From Adineta ricciae (Eukaryota > Rotifera > Eurotatoria > Adinetida > Adinetidae), in the NCBI GenBank assembly GCA_905250025.1, contig CAJNOJ010000061.1:62001-126000 (forward strand): 64,000 bases of DNA. The letters run 5' to 3'. The notes under the pieces were generated by a model. That model saw only the letters and a program-made list of their open reading frames with translations, was not told where the DNA came from and did not search any database. Positions 40,766 to 53,171 of this stretch are shown here, piece after piece. A program made the translations under genes and the position numbers. Within the stretch, counting starts at the first letter, position 1, and each line of letters begins with the position of its first letter.

Positions 40766-41955
40766 TTAATGTAAAACATTAATTAGCCAACAAACAATGT
40801 TTTTCTGCGATTCATTCATAAAAAAAAATAACCTTCGTAAACTAGCTTTTTCTTCTCATGCAAAAATGATCATGTCTTGTACGTGTAGCTACATTTGTTA
40901 TGTTCTACAAAGCCATCAAGATGATAACTAGCATAAGTAGAAGAAATTTCTGGAAATAAATACGAAAAAATCTATATCATCAATCAATCGATCTACTTAC
41001 ATCCAGATGCCAATGAAAATTATTTATAGTAGTACGGCCAAGGTATTGTCAGGCCATTCTTCAAGATAAAAATAGTTCGAAAGAATTTGGTTATTTTGAC
41101 AAACTAAAGATGAAGAAAAAATGTCTTGATTTTCTTGTGTATTTGTCAAGAGATTGTAACTGATTATTGAATAATCACTCGATATTTTCCGAAAAAAAAA
41201 CAAGATTGATTCGATAAAACGCAAAATGAATCAAAGAAAAACATAGTTTATTATCTACACACGAGAGTTGTTTAATCGGAAAAGATCGATTAAATCAATG
41301 TAAATATATCAGATTACTGAATAATATTGACGAACAAGCATATTCAGTTGTCTTGTTTATATCAAAGACATTTCGAATAGTCATAATTAACCGAATTGAT
41401 TCCTTCCTTGACGACAAGACTTGCATCTTCTTTGAGTTTTTTGTTTTTTCGCTAAACAGAGATTTTTGTTAGGCGTGGATGCTTTATTTTTTCATTTAAT
41501 TCCGTTAATTTGCTGATTTCCTGGATGCAAACTAGTACTGCTAACGACGAGAAGGATGTCTCGAAACAAGAACAGTTGTACAGAAACAAGATGTGGATTT
41601 CTTTTTTCTCGAGCAACTCGAATCAATATTGCAAACAACATGACTATATTGAAACAGTAGGGAAAAAAAAGGAGACATCATGCAGATTAGATTCCATAGA
41701 GGGAAATTAATTTTTTATTTGTTCTGCCTTTTCTTTTCCTTTTCTTCTGACTAGCTATATGATCGAGGCGTACAAACGACATGCATGCTTACATACACAC
41801 AAACACATATATAGGGAGAAACGCACTTTGTGATCTTCTATTTCTTTCTTCTCTTGCATTTATTTCCTTATCTTTCTTCTGCAATCGAATATTATTAACA
41901 CATATGGGATCGTTTGCAACCGATATTTTCTCAAAGATATAGGTAAGAAATTGCT
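40766..41955. other. Intergenic SR factor / 7TM protein
   Basis: About 1.2 kb of AT-rich sequence. Short open frames (for example 41510-41710) lack coding character. Pyrimidine-rich and CA-containing low-complexity tracts lie near 41730-41880. Confidence 0.45.
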
Positions 41956-43083
41956 ATGTCGTCAAGTGCGAATGACTCAATTGAAAATCCAACTCGAACG
42001 GGTTTGCCGAGATCAATTGTAATGACGATCATATTGTATTTGATTGTCAATCTTTGTGTTCACATTCTATTCTTTCTAACAACTGTTTATCATAATTATT
42101 GGCAAATATTCCAAATTTCCAAATCTTTAACAGATACCACTGAGAACAACTTGAATTCAACTTTATCATTGGATATTGAGCAATCATCATCCGATGTTCT
42201 TCAACTTGAGACATCCAGACCTTGTCTGAAGAAGAAAATCTTTTCCACATCTTCTTCATCGTCATCATCGCTATTATCACATATGATTCTCGAATCGGAA
42301 ACCATGCTAATTCGAACCATCCGATCATTTGGTCTATTTCTAGTTACATCTCTTCTCATCGTCAATTGGCTGTGTTTGATCATCTATCTATATCCTATTT
42401 TTTATCCAAACTCTATCCAATATCCGACAACTCTATGTCTTGTCCAAAGTTTCTCTCTACATGTCTTAACATTATTTCATTTGAATTTAACCATTACCAT
42501 TCGACTTTTCTGGTATTTGTGTTTTAAATTTAATCAATATTGGCAGACAATAACCTATCGTCGTTTATGCGTGATTTTATTCGTTTTGTTCGTCTACATA
42601 TGTATCTTCACTTGGCCGACAATAACGGATGAGTGGGCGTCGATCCGATTTGATTCCATTCTCGAAATTTGCATTGTTAATTATATATTTCGTTTATCAT
42701 ATACATTTTTTGTTTTGTCATTCACATGTTTTATTCCATACTCTGTTTTAATCTTGACACATTATCGTCAAATGAAATGTATTCAACGGCGCATAATTAA
42801 ATATCTATTGACATTCAAAATCGATCAACATCAGCAAGGTTTGATTTATGAACAACAAAAACGATTCCAATCGGCTTCGTCGATCATCTTGATTTGGACA
42901 TTATGTAACATTTTACTCTTAATCTCCATTCATGTTCCAATTGAACATCAACCTATGATAAAATCAATCATATTCTATATTCAAATGCTGCGATTCGTTC
43001 TTGATCCGATTTTGTATATGTTCGTGTTTCGTTCATTGTCGATAATCACATTACTAAGACCAACAAGCGAAGTGTATTTCTAG
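41956..43083 (+). CDS. Putative 7TM receptor with long first loop
   Basis: Intronless frame of 375 aa with seven hydrophobic segments: about residues 20-44, 121-146, 160-185, 205-223, 245-268, 305-325 and 335-360. TM7 ends LDPILYMFVF, which resembles the class A (N/D)PxxY motif. There is no DRY motif after TM3. The loop between TM1 and TM2 is unusually long (about 70 residues), with possible N-glycosylation (NNLNSTLS) and a run of eight serines. The start at 41956 follows a good context. An orphan receptor-like protein; signalling ability is uncertain. Confidence 0.7.
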   Translation: MSSSANDSIENPTRTGLPRSIVMTIILYLIVNLCVHILFFLTTVYHNYWQIFQISKSLTDTTENNLNSTLSLDIEQSSSDVLQLETSRPCLKKKIFSTSSSSSSSLLSHMILESETMLIRTIRSFGLFLVTSLLIVNWLCLIIYLYPIFYPNSIQYPTTLCLVQSFSLHVLTLFHLNLTITIRLFWYLCFKFNQYWQTITYRRLCVILFVLFVYICIFTWPTITDEWASIRFDSILEICIVNYIFRLSYTFFVLSFTCFIPYSVLILTHYRQMKCIQRRIIKYLLTFKIDQHQQGLIYEQQKRFQSASSIILIWTLCNILLLISIHVPIEHQPMIKSIIFYIQMLRFVLDPILYMFVFRSLSIITLLRPTSEVYF

Positions 43084-43378
43084 ATGAAATATTTTGATAT
43101 TTTCGAATGAAATTTTGTTGTTTGTTTTTCTATTTTTTTTTCTTTCAAAAGAATTCAATTAACCTCAGGCGAACATTTTCGCTAATTGAATCTTAGCTTT
43201 TGCATTCGGTTAAATCAAATAGCAGAAAAGAACTCGTTCGAATATTTCATCTTGCCATCGTATCGGTTAATTATCGAAGTTCAATGTTCTGCGATTTATT
43301 CATACGAATGAAATTACAAAAAAAAAGAATAAAATGCAAATTCATATTTGTTTTGTCCCTGTCCGATGCCGAGAAGTT

Positions 43379-44674
43379 TTATTTTTTGATTTTCGACATG
43401 AACTTCATACCAGCATTGATAACGCTACTTCGACGTCGATTAAATTTCTGTGAAGAATCTAGTGAGGGTAGTGTCATAGGTTGAAAATTACCGTTCTCAC
43501 TACGAAATGTATCGTTTGTTCCGTAAAAATTTTGATATATGTCACTTGGTATCTCAGTACTTAACGGCGGATGAATTGTTTCTCTGTAGGATGGAGTTTT
43601 CAGTGTTTGAAAACGATCGAATATTTTAGTAAAATCATCGCGCCATGTTGAAGAGGAAGCTGAGAAATGTTCATTTTGACTAGTGGTTGATGTTGTTTTT
43701 AAATTTGCTAAACTTTTCGCTTGATTCAGAAGTGATAAATCGAGAGTCTTATTACGTCGAAGTATGATATTACGTGATTCAATCGGATCAATTAAAATTG
43801 AAGAACGAGAAGCGGAATTTTCATTATTAAGCGTTGATAGGCTGGCTGATGGCTTACTAGGACTCTTTGAAGCTGGCCGTAGTGACAGTGGACTGACCGT
43901 TCGTGTGTGTCTATACGTTGCTGGTGTTGCCGTCCGCACTCGATTCGATATGCTCGAATATGTTTGCGACGATGCTGACAAATGTCGATCCATTATAGGT
44001 TCAAAGCTAAAAGGCGATCCGTAGATCGGTGTTGATGGTATTTTGTTCTGTTCATAGTGCGCAATTTCATTTTGTAAGTATGTTTGACAACGTTCATTAT
44101 TCTGCTGACAAGCAATATCATATGCCGTTAAACCGAAATGATTTTTCATTGATAAATCAGCTGAATAACGTTTCATCGCATTTAACACCAAATGAATGAT
44201 GTCCAAGTCACCCGTCGATACAGCATAGTGCAAACATGTATTTCCATTGATGTCTATTGCTTGATTGAGATTGAAATCTATCGATGCAAGATAGTGTCGA
44301 ATGAGGACCATCCGTTGAGTTATAATAGCATAGTGTAAAGCATTGAGACCTCGTTGGTCTTGGTCACCAATTTTCGCACCGTATTCTAGTAAAATCATCG
44401 CCATATTTTGGGCCCAATTATTATTTTCAATAAAGCAACAGTACATCAATGCTGTTCGATCCTCACTATCACGTTCGCGAGCATCGCACACATTTGATTG
44501 CAGTAAATACTGGATCAATGTAAAGTAGCCCTTCTCCAAACAGTAGAGTAATGAACGTTGTCGAATGCCACGTTCTAATTTAACTAGACTAACGGGTCGA
44601 AGTTCATGAAATGAAAACCGCTGTCGAATGGTAAACATTTTTGGTAGAGATCCTAAGGGATGTATCGTGTTCAT
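43379..44674 (-). CDS. Ankyrin-repeat protein
   Basis: Single-exon protein of about 431 aa from ATG 44674 (MNTIHPLGSLPKMFTIRQRF). Four to five ankyrin repeats span roughly residues 50-210: RSLLYCLEKGYFTLIQYLLQ, EDRTALMYCCFIENN, GLNALHYAIITQRMVLIRHY, GNTCLHYAVSTGDLDIIHLV and FGLTAYDIACQQNNERC. The C-terminal half is disordered, rich in Ser/Thr/Pro/Arg, and ends NAGMKFMSKIKK. No enzymatic domain is seen. Likely a scaffold protein; no orthologue is recognised. Confidence 0.85.
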   Translation of the reverse strand: MNTIHPLGSLPKMFTIRQRFSFHELRPVSLVKLERGIRQRSLLYCLEKGYFTLIQYLLQSNVCDARERDSEDRTALMYCCFIENNNWAQNMAMILLEYGAKIGDQDQRGLNALHYAIITQRMVLIRHYLASIDFNLNQAIDINGNTCLHYAVSTGDLDIIHLVLNAMKRYSADLSMKNHFGLTAYDIACQQNNERCQTYLQNEIAHYEQNKIPSTPIYGSPFSFEPIMDRHLSASSQTYSSISNRVRTATPATYRHTRTVSPLSLRPASKSPSKPSASLSTLNNENSASRSSILIDPIESRNIILRRNKTLDLSLLNQAKSLANLKTTSTTSQNEHFSASSSTWRDDFTKIFDRFQTLKTPSYRETIHPPLSTEIPSDIYQNFYGTNDTFRSENGNFQPMTLPSLDSSQKFNRRRSSVINAGMKFMSKIKK

Positions 44675-45131
44675 GATTGAAAAATATTTTTGAATGTCTT
44701 TCAAATTCACTTATTCGTCTCACCTTGCGTTTTATGCTAACGCTCTCTTCAACAGACACATGAGAAAGAAAAAAAAGAAGTTGAAAAAGCCGTAAGAAAG
44801 TAATACAATGTACGATTCTCTAAGTGTTTGCTCCATTAAGTGAATGATGAAGGGTATTGACTGTTGTTTTTCAAACAAAGTCGTTGATGAGAAAAGAAAG
44901 AGAACTGACATCGATCACATGATAATCTATATGTGAATAATGGCAGTCTAGATGTTGTTTTCTTTATTTTATCTTTATTCTTGTCATATTTTCTCGTGAT
45001 AGAAAAAAACAAGTAATGAAAATATGTTTTTGTGATGGAACCGAAACGAAAAACAACGAAAAGAAAAACGTAGTTGGTATGTAATTCGACTTGAATTTAT
45101 TCTTGCCAATGATAGTCTCGGATTTGTGATC
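44675..45131. other. Intergenic ankyrin gene / RPL6
   Basis: Promoter of the ankyrin gene and 3' flank of RPL6, both minus strand. Purine-rich tracts; nothing else. Confidence 0.4.
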
Positions 45132-46309
45132 TTAAAATTTCAACTTGTGTGGCAAAACACCATTCCAGAGTTGAAAACGACTTTTAAGATAACGACGAAG
45201 AAGACGTGAGTCGGAATGTGCTTTAACAGCAGCAAGAACGGCTGTATCGATGTCACGTTGAGCTTGGCGACGTTTGTCGCTAAGTTGAGTTTTCTAAACA
45301 TTCAATCATCATGAACATCGAACTATTGGAATGTTTGAAAAATTTACTTCTTTCTTCGAATCAAAGATATCCTTTTCAGCGTTCTTCTTGGCTAATCGAA
45401 CACGTTTGAAGAATTTATCATCCAAATCATCGGTTTTGACTGATGAGAGATCAAGTTTAGTACTCGTTCCGATGACATAAATTTGATTTATACGACGTAG
45501 TGGTACACCATTTACTTTATGTGGACCTGAAGCAAGTGAAAAAGAAGACACTTGACAGTTCAATTTCAGATCATATCGTTACCAGTGATCAATAAGAGTC
45601 CAGATGATAGATGTTTAACGACTACGGCACGCTAGAAGATCGAACCGATAAACGAAAGAAATTTTCAATGAAGTTTCCGCTTACTTTTCCAGCATGTTTA
45701 CCAGCAACAAGAATAACGACTGAACCAGGTGTAAGTGTTGATCGAAAACGACGTGGATGATCGCCGAAACGTTTTCGCTTAACACTGAACTTCTTTTGTC
45801 GTTCTTCAGTTGGATAATAACGTGGCTAAATCCAAACAATCAGATATGATCTCTAACAGACAATCTCTTCTTACAGTTCGTTTTGTTTGAACAAGACGTT
45901 GTTTACCATTACGATCACCACCGACTGGTTTTTTAGTCAACGTCGATCTACGTTGTTTTTTCTTTTGAATGCTACCGGCTGTCTTCTTTGTTTTATCTCC
46001 TTGCAATTTAGCTTGAGCACCTTTCCATTTGTCGATACGATATAAAGCACGTCGACGGAACATGCGACCACGAGAGAATCGCATTAAACCATTGCTGCCC
46101 AATTCGCGGTTGGAATGAGCATTGATGGCCTTTTTGCCGCTAGGTGTTGTTTTAGCTTTTTTCACTTTGGCACCAGCACCAAGTGTAGTAGCTAACTTTT
46201 GTTGTGGTGCTTTCGTTGTTGTAGTTGTCGTTTTAACGACAGTGGTGGTCGTCGTTGATGTTTTTGTTTTACTACCTGCTGATGCAGTCTTAGCCGAAGG
46301 AGTTGACAT
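45132..46309 (-). CDS. RPL6: 60S ribosomal protein eL6
   Basis: Large-subunit ribosomal protein. The start ATG at 46309 opens an N-terminal extension rich in Thr, Ala and Lys, including a run of threonines and valines ([20 protein letters not shown]). The conserved core follows: [80 protein letters not shown] and [16 protein letters not shown], ending GVLPHKLKF. Five or so exons with short introns. Identification is secure; the Thr-rich N-terminal extension is lineage-specific. Confidence 0.96.
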
Positions 46310-47957
46310 GATCGAAGTTTTGTTTTTCTCTAGAAAAAGAAAATGCAATCGAAATTTATCTCAGATGAGTATTGAATATTTATAGAAGATTTCAAATAAC
46401 GTGTATATAATGTTGAATATGTTTATAAATGAAGAATAAGTAAAGGTAAAATGATGTCGATTGATCCTCCAATCAAAATAAAAGCATTTATGAATATCGA
46501 GCTGGTTGATTTGAAAAAAACACTCGGTGAATTTTTCGAAAACTTCTGAGAAAATATTCTAATTAATTATCGAGATTTTTCTCGAGATTTTTTCCAATTA
46601 TATAACACGTAATCTGATTGGTTGACGTAATTCTATACAATAAGTATAGACGATGAATCATCAACCATCTTCAGTCAACTTTGGGGTTTGGTGTTCTTTC
46701 ATACGCGACGCGACAACATCTACTTGACTTGACGTGATTTAACTGTTTAAATTCGAATTCTTCCTGTAAGAATTCAGAGTGATTCACTGATTCATTTCAC
46801 TGTTCTTATCAGTGCGAGATCTCACATTTGATAACAACCGATAATCATATTGTTCTCATGATTTTACTCTGTATAAATGGATAAATGAATCAAAATAAGT
46901 TGATTTCTACGATGTTTTTCTTCTTTTCTTAGGGCAGTTTTTATAATTATGTATCTATGACATGCAGATGAGTAACGGTATTACTGGCAATAGTTTCAGT
47001 CATTACGATAACATAACGCATCTCTCGATATATTCATGTCGATAGAGAAAAGAAAAGAAAATATCCACTGCGTATTTTCATCGTCACTTTTCGTACTTTG
47101 TCTTTTCTGACAGAAACATTATTTCAGATCGATCGTTATAGTTTAGCAAGTTAAGTATCCTGTCATCATCACTTAACTCTCAACAGCGAATCATGTTCGT
47201 TACACATGTAAAGCAACAGAACAAAAAATTGTGCGAAGTATCTGTCGAAGTGTATCGATTGTACCTTAATATATATATATATGGTCAAGATAAGTAAACA
47301 ATTCGATTAGCTACATATGACAGTATCCTGTATGTTATTGCCAAAAACAAATTTATCGAGAGAAAGCTATCTATTTACGTCGATCTCAATTGATGGTAGT
47401 TGTGAGAATTTGTCTAATAGTCTGGGTGGCCTTGCCATCTTAAGATATAAACAGCAGACAGATCGTGCGCGTCCAACTCGCACTACGAGGCCATATCTGA
47501 CGTCAGCAATAATCGCAATAGAAGTAGAAGTTTCTCTCTCTCTCCCTCTGTCTTCTTTTCGCTAGCATAAGCATCGTCTAATAATCATTTGGATGTGTGT
47601 GTGCAAAATCAACATGATATGTCGATTAAAGTAAGCTTAAGACAAGCATAACTAAGATGCAGTGCCATCTGAAAAGCACAGCTCGGTATGCAATGATGCT
47701 AGTGTATATATACACACACACAGATGCATATTGCGGGTTAAGAAACAGTTAGAGAGAAAGTGGTGATCGTCATAGGATAGCAACAAGCGGCTTGTTGTCC
47801 ATAATTACTACACATATCCACAACGACTACTGTGCCATTTGTTCTTTTCTTCATTTTGCAAACGGGCGAACGAGAGCCAAACGGGGTCTGTGATAACGTA
47901 AATATAAGCAATAGTTGTTACTAGACAAAGACGAGCTACATCACTGTACAGAAAAAG

Positions 47958-47978
47958 AAGAGAGAGAGAGAGAGAAAG
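47958..47978. repeat. (GA)n microsatellite
   Basis: Uninterrupted or nearly uninterrupted GA dinucleotide run in the intergenic region upstream of the GRAF-type gene. Confidence 0.85.
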
Positions 47979-48152
47979 ACAGCAATTTCTCTTCTTTCCT
48001 TTCAACTTTTTGCTAACCCTATCCTCCATTGCATCGACAGCGAATGTGCACAACCCACACAAAGATTCTTTTGCGGGCTGTCAGTATGCATAGAGAAACG
48101 TGAGAAAAAGAACATAACAATCATATTTGTAGCTCTTTCTCCTCTTTTTGTA

Positions 48153-48177
48153 TATTATTATTATTATTATTATTATT
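48153..48177. repeat. (ATT)n microsatellite
   Basis: Eight tandem ATT units about 80 bases before the start codon of the GRAF-type gene, probably in its leader or core promoter. Confidence 0.9.
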
Positions 48178-48253
48178 TCGCGTCTTCTTTCTATTTACTT
48201 TAAAGATTCTCTTTGTTTGAAACAACTACTTAGATATCTGTTAACACACTAAT

Positions 48254-51200
48254 ATGGTACTAAAATTACCACCTCTTGAATTTACCGAAGCGCTTACAGA
48301 TTCGCCTGAATTTCGCGAAAAATTACGCCAACATGAGAATGAACTTGAGAACACGTCCAATGCAATAAAAACTTTGATTAAAAAGTTAAATGAAGTCATG
48401 GTTGCGAATAAAAGTATGTAATTCTCCAATGAATACATGTTTTTTCTTCTTTTCAAAAAGTAATATTCGATATTCTTCTTCTAGCTTTATCAAAAGCATC
48501 ACGAAGTGTTGCCGAAACATTGAAAAGTTTTAAATTCTTTGTTGTCGGCAGTAAACAAACGGATGAAGAACGAGATATCGGTACGCTTGATTTTCTATTC
48601 TCTTCATAAACGCCTTTCTCTCAAATAGAGTCATCGCTTTCATACATGGGTGAAGTTCTGCATCGAATCGAAGAAGCAAGAGATGCATTAGTAAGTTAAG
48701 TTTTCTTCAAGAACACTTCAAATCAATGAATTGTTTGAATTAGAGTGCATCATCGGAAACCTATTTAAAAAAATTGGATGAATTTCGAAAAACAACCATT
48801 GGAAAAGCCAAAGTTCGTTCTGTTCAGCATAGAACTGCTATTGAGTGAATTTTTTCTCGTTTTCAGAATAAGAAAAAAGAATTTGACAAAACTACTCAAC
48901 GTTATTGTGCAATGATTGAAAACAATATGAAAATCCCTACTAAACGATCAGATTTATTTCAAGAAGTAAGATTTCTTTCGATATTCTATGACATTTCTTC
49001 CTAACGAGATTGTTCAGGCTGACGCAAATCTACAAATTCAAACAAAGAAATTTCGTGAAGAGACATTAGATTACGTATTTTTATTGCAACAAGTACAAGA
49101 ACGGAAGAAATTTGATTTTGTTGAAACGGTAAGATCTAGCGCGAAATTTGAATAACTAATCGATTCTCTTTTAGCTTTTGGCATTGATGCTCAACTTTCT
49201 GTCATTTTACCATGCAGGTAAATCTCAGCGAAAGATAATTTGAAAAAGGATATTCAAGTTTGTCTTATTTAGGACAAGAAATCTATAAGGAATTCGATTA
49301 TTTCATTCGATTTTTACACCATCGTGTGTTAAAAGTAAGGGAGATGTTCGAAGAAATTCTTTTATTTACAATTGTAATTAGTGCCGAGAAAATTTTGATT
49401 GTTTTCAACGTGAAGGTGAAGAATTGAAATGGAAAATGCTAATGGTAAGTGTACGAAATGTGCTCTCGACTATCGTCGAAATTGTTGTTCCTTCTAGAGA
49501 CCAGAAGATCATTTACTACGAAATCAAGAATATAATCGTGAAGGTTACTTATTTCTTATCGAACGAAGTATATCAAATATCTCGACAAATACCTCGTCTT
49601 CTATTCTTGAAATTTCCTCTTTCCTTATAGATAAATTGATTGGTACCACAGCATTAACCAAGTATTACTGTCAATATCGAAAAGATATTGGTCTTTTGCG
49701 AATGATCAACTTCACACAAACAAGTACAAAACAGGTAATCGTTTGACGAATGGAAACTATTATCTTGATGAAAATGCCAAAATAGAAAAGATAAAAATAA
49801 GTGACATTTCTCACGATTTAATCCGAATAGAGAGAACCGAAATGGATCGAAGCTACAATAATGATTGATAACTATTCCATCTGCTACTCGTCTTTCTGTT
49901 ACTTGAATCTTGCAGAATGTCTTTGTTTTTCTTCTCCGCTCGTCAATGATATCATATGAAAATATCATCATTGACATATTCTGTACAATTCAATTGCCCT
50001 TACGTCATATCGCGAGTAATTTTTTCAATGAAGAATTGTCATTGAAGACCAGTTCGTTTGGTAAATAATATCAATCGAGAAATGTTAATAGAACAAGAGA
50101 AATCGACGAGGAGAATATTGATTCGTTAAACTGTAATATTTTTTGTTTTTCAGTTGAGTCCGTACGATGTCTTTGTACGTCACTGCGTTGTTCATCCAGC
50201 CGATGAAAAGCTCGATAAACGATTTATGTTTGATATTCACGCTATTGAGAAAGGTGCATCATCAGATAAAATGATTGTATTTACATTTCAATCAATGAAT
50301 GAGGAAGATCTTGAAGGATGGGTGTCGGTTATGGAAGGACAAATCAATGTATCTCGACCACAGATATCATCGAAGAGTGAAATGCAAAGTACTGACTGAA
50401 GTTTTTTGTTTGAACTACAACGAATGTAAATTGATACTTATTAGATGAATTGGACGAAGCTGGCATTGATTTTGTTAAGAAATGTATTCATGTAGTAGAA
50501 AAACGGGGTTTACATGAACAAGGTCTTTATCGTATTGTTGGTATGCAATCAAAAGTCAATTCTGTTGTGGCAACTCATTTTGGTAACAAGGAATTCACGA
50601 GGAGAAGTGTTGAAGTGTTTGTTTTTGTCATTGTTTAGATGCGCACAAAACACTGGCACAGAAACTTTCCACACCGATTGATGAAGATCTGGAATTCAAA
50701 ACTGTCTGTTCTGCGTTGAAACTCTATCTACGAACGTTAAAAGAGCCTGTATTTACATTTAAATTACATAATCGATTTATCGAAGCAGCAAGTAAGAATT
50801 CAAATTCGTTGATTTCATTCCATTCGATCTATTTCCATTTTCCAGTGGTCGACGACAAAGCAGAACGAATTCGAACACTTCATAGTTTATTGAAAGAACT
50901 ACCAAAAGCAAACTATGATCTTCTACACATTCTAATGATACACTTGAATAAGTAAGTCGTTCTTTTAAACACAAAACTCATGGAAATATGTCATTTCTAG
51001 TGTATCGAAACATAATGATAAAAATCTGATGACACCTGTGAACTTAGGTGTTTGTTTTGGTCCATCATTACTTCGACCTGAAGTAGAAACAGTTTCATCG
51101 ATTTATGATATCAAATTTCGTAATGCTATCGTTGAATTGATTATTATTCACTGTGAGAAAATGTTCAAAGCGAAACTTGAACAGCAAGATATCGATGAGA

Positions 51201-52305
51201 TGGTCGGAACGAATGAAAATGGCGAACATGCTGTTGTGAACTTGAGTAATTCTCTATCATCATTAGCAGTGAGAATAAAATTCTTTGTAGAAAAGATGTT
51301 TTCGCTTATCCGAACGTTTATTTTAGTCGATTACTCGACGAGCACCAACAACAGATGAAAATTCGGAAAGTGCAGGTGATTCTCGTCGGCGTGGTTTATG
51401 TAATCCAGATTACAATTCAAATCTGACTAACAAAAATCTCTACACACCAGCAGTCGAAGATATAACTCGAAAAGATTGTAAGTTCTCATTGATTTTCCAT
51501 AGAACAAACTAGTAGATAAAGAAGATTGATCTGTTTGTTCGTCAATATGAGATATCTTCTCAGTTACATAACATCCTAATCGTTTATTATTATTCATCCG
51601 AAGATGACTTCATGTAACACTTTGATCTAATGATAAATATCTTTCTATACAACAAATCATCCAATGTTAATTGTAATTGTTTGATTCTCTATTTTAGCTA
51701 GTTCTAGTAGTAGTCTCGAATCGTTAAGTAATACATCATCTGCCGGTGTTCATTCAGCGCAAAGTTCCAATTTGTTCAGTAGTCAAGCGCGCTCGTCAAG
51801 TTCGGTATTATATCCAAGACAAATGTCAGCAGAAAATCCAAGTCGTTTATCAATGACGAACAGTCTCTCGTCATCGAAATTCGAACCAATTAGTAGTACA
51901 TCTTCGTCGTTGAGAACAACACCAATACCACAAACGACGAATATGTCAACAAGAATGTTAGTTGGAAAGATCTTCATTTTTCCAATGAAAAATCCTCTTT
52001 TGTACGAATTTAGATCGAACCGTGGTGTAACTTTGTATCAATGTATAGCAGATAATGATTCGGAATTATCGTTTAATGCCAATGAAATTGTTACTCAAGG
52101 TAAAAACAAAATCTTTCTATCAAAGTCTTTCTCACTCGAAATTTCCGTTTAGTACGACCATCAAAAGAACCTGGATGGGTAAATATCTTCCGCCCTGAAC
52201 GTAATCAAAAGTTTCCCTTCAATTTATCTTTAGGTGACGGGTACAATCAATGGGAAAACTGGCTTAATACCAGAAAATTACATCAATTTTCATAGTGGTG
52301 TGTAA
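48254..52305 (+). CDS. GRAF/oligophrenin-type Rho GTPase-activating protein (BAR-PH-RhoGAP-SH3)
   Basis: Membrane-curvature-sensing RhoGAP of the ARHGAP26/10/42-OPHN1 family. The start ATG at 48254 gives MVLKLPPLEFTEALTDSPEF, matching the GRAF N-terminus. Order: BAR domain (to about 49530; YLKKLDEFRKTTIGKAK, DYVFLLQQVQERKKFDFVET), PH domain (GYLFLIER, then CVVHPADEKLDKRFMFDIHA and EEDLEGWVSVMEG), RhoGAP (GIDFVKKCIHVVEKRGLHEQ, arginine finger in GLYRIVG, LMTPVNLGVCFGPSLLRP), Ser-rich linker, and C-terminal SH3 (VTLYQCIADNDSELSFNANE, WVTGTINGKTGLIPENYINF). Because the SH3 is present it is GRAF-like rather than oligophrenin-1. About 20 exons. The PH domain is split by an unusually long intron, about 49735-50153. 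Confidence 0.93.
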
Positions 52306-53171
52306 TCTGTCATATCTGAATGGTTGTCTTTGTTTTGTGATATCAAGTATATCAATGCGAATTTATCATTTCTTCTTCGCTCTTCTCTCCTCATTTTGTC
52401 ATATGTCTCTAGTCGATTGCAATCACCGGCTAATATATTTTTCACGCAAAAAGAAAGAATGATTTCATTGTAATGAAATTCGTTTATTTTTGTCTCTCGT
52501 CGTAATTGAATGAAAATCATTTGTACTCTATTTTTTATTTTTTCTGTACATTTGAATTTCTTAACCAAACTTTGATGTGTGTGCGTTTTATTCTCGAATG
52601 GTGCTCTATATTCAAAATTCAAACTTCATATATATATATTTTTTTTCTCTCTTGATCTTGTTTATGAAAAAAAAATCAATGGATAGATATCTTATCTGTT
52701 TTTGTGCTGCAAATGCTCATATTTTTCTTCTTTCTTTCTTTTTTTTTGTACTATTGCTCGCAATTCTATGTATATTTGTTTGCGTGTGTGTATTGATTAG
52801 CTGCACGGATTCTTTTCTTTCTTGTTCTGTTCATTAAAAGGAATGAAATGTTTCAATGATATTAAAACAATCTCGAATTTGTTGGAAATATCCATCGAAC
52901 GGCCTTGTATATGTTTAAACACACCTTTGCGAAAGCTACTCTTGTTCAAACACGTTCAATTGTTTTTCCTAGACTCGTTGCAATTATTTGTATTATCGAT
53001 ATTCTATATCTAGAAATATGTTCATTTTGTACGGGGGTCGAAAATTGTGCTATCATCTGTCATCAGTGATTATATTTCATTGTCTACCATCATCAATTAC
53101 TCGAAGATTTTATCATCATCTATCAACACTGTCTTTTTTAATACTGTTAAATAAACGTATACAATTGTCTT
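52306..53171. other. Convergent 3' intergenic region
   Basis: T-rich sequence between the GRAF-type gene (plus) and kinase 1 (minus), including a short TA run and poly-T tracts near 52630-52750. No gene is supported. Confidence 0.45.

Larger units (their letters stand above)
46310..48253. other. Divergent intergenic region with microsatellites
   Basis: The longest gap-free gene-poor stretch, 1.9 kb, between RPL6 (minus) and the GRAF-type gene (plus). It contains simple repeats: (TA)n at about 47270-47282, CT-rich at 47531-47550, (GA)n at 47958-47978 and (ATT)n at 48153-48177. Small open frames have no coding character. Confidence 0.55.
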
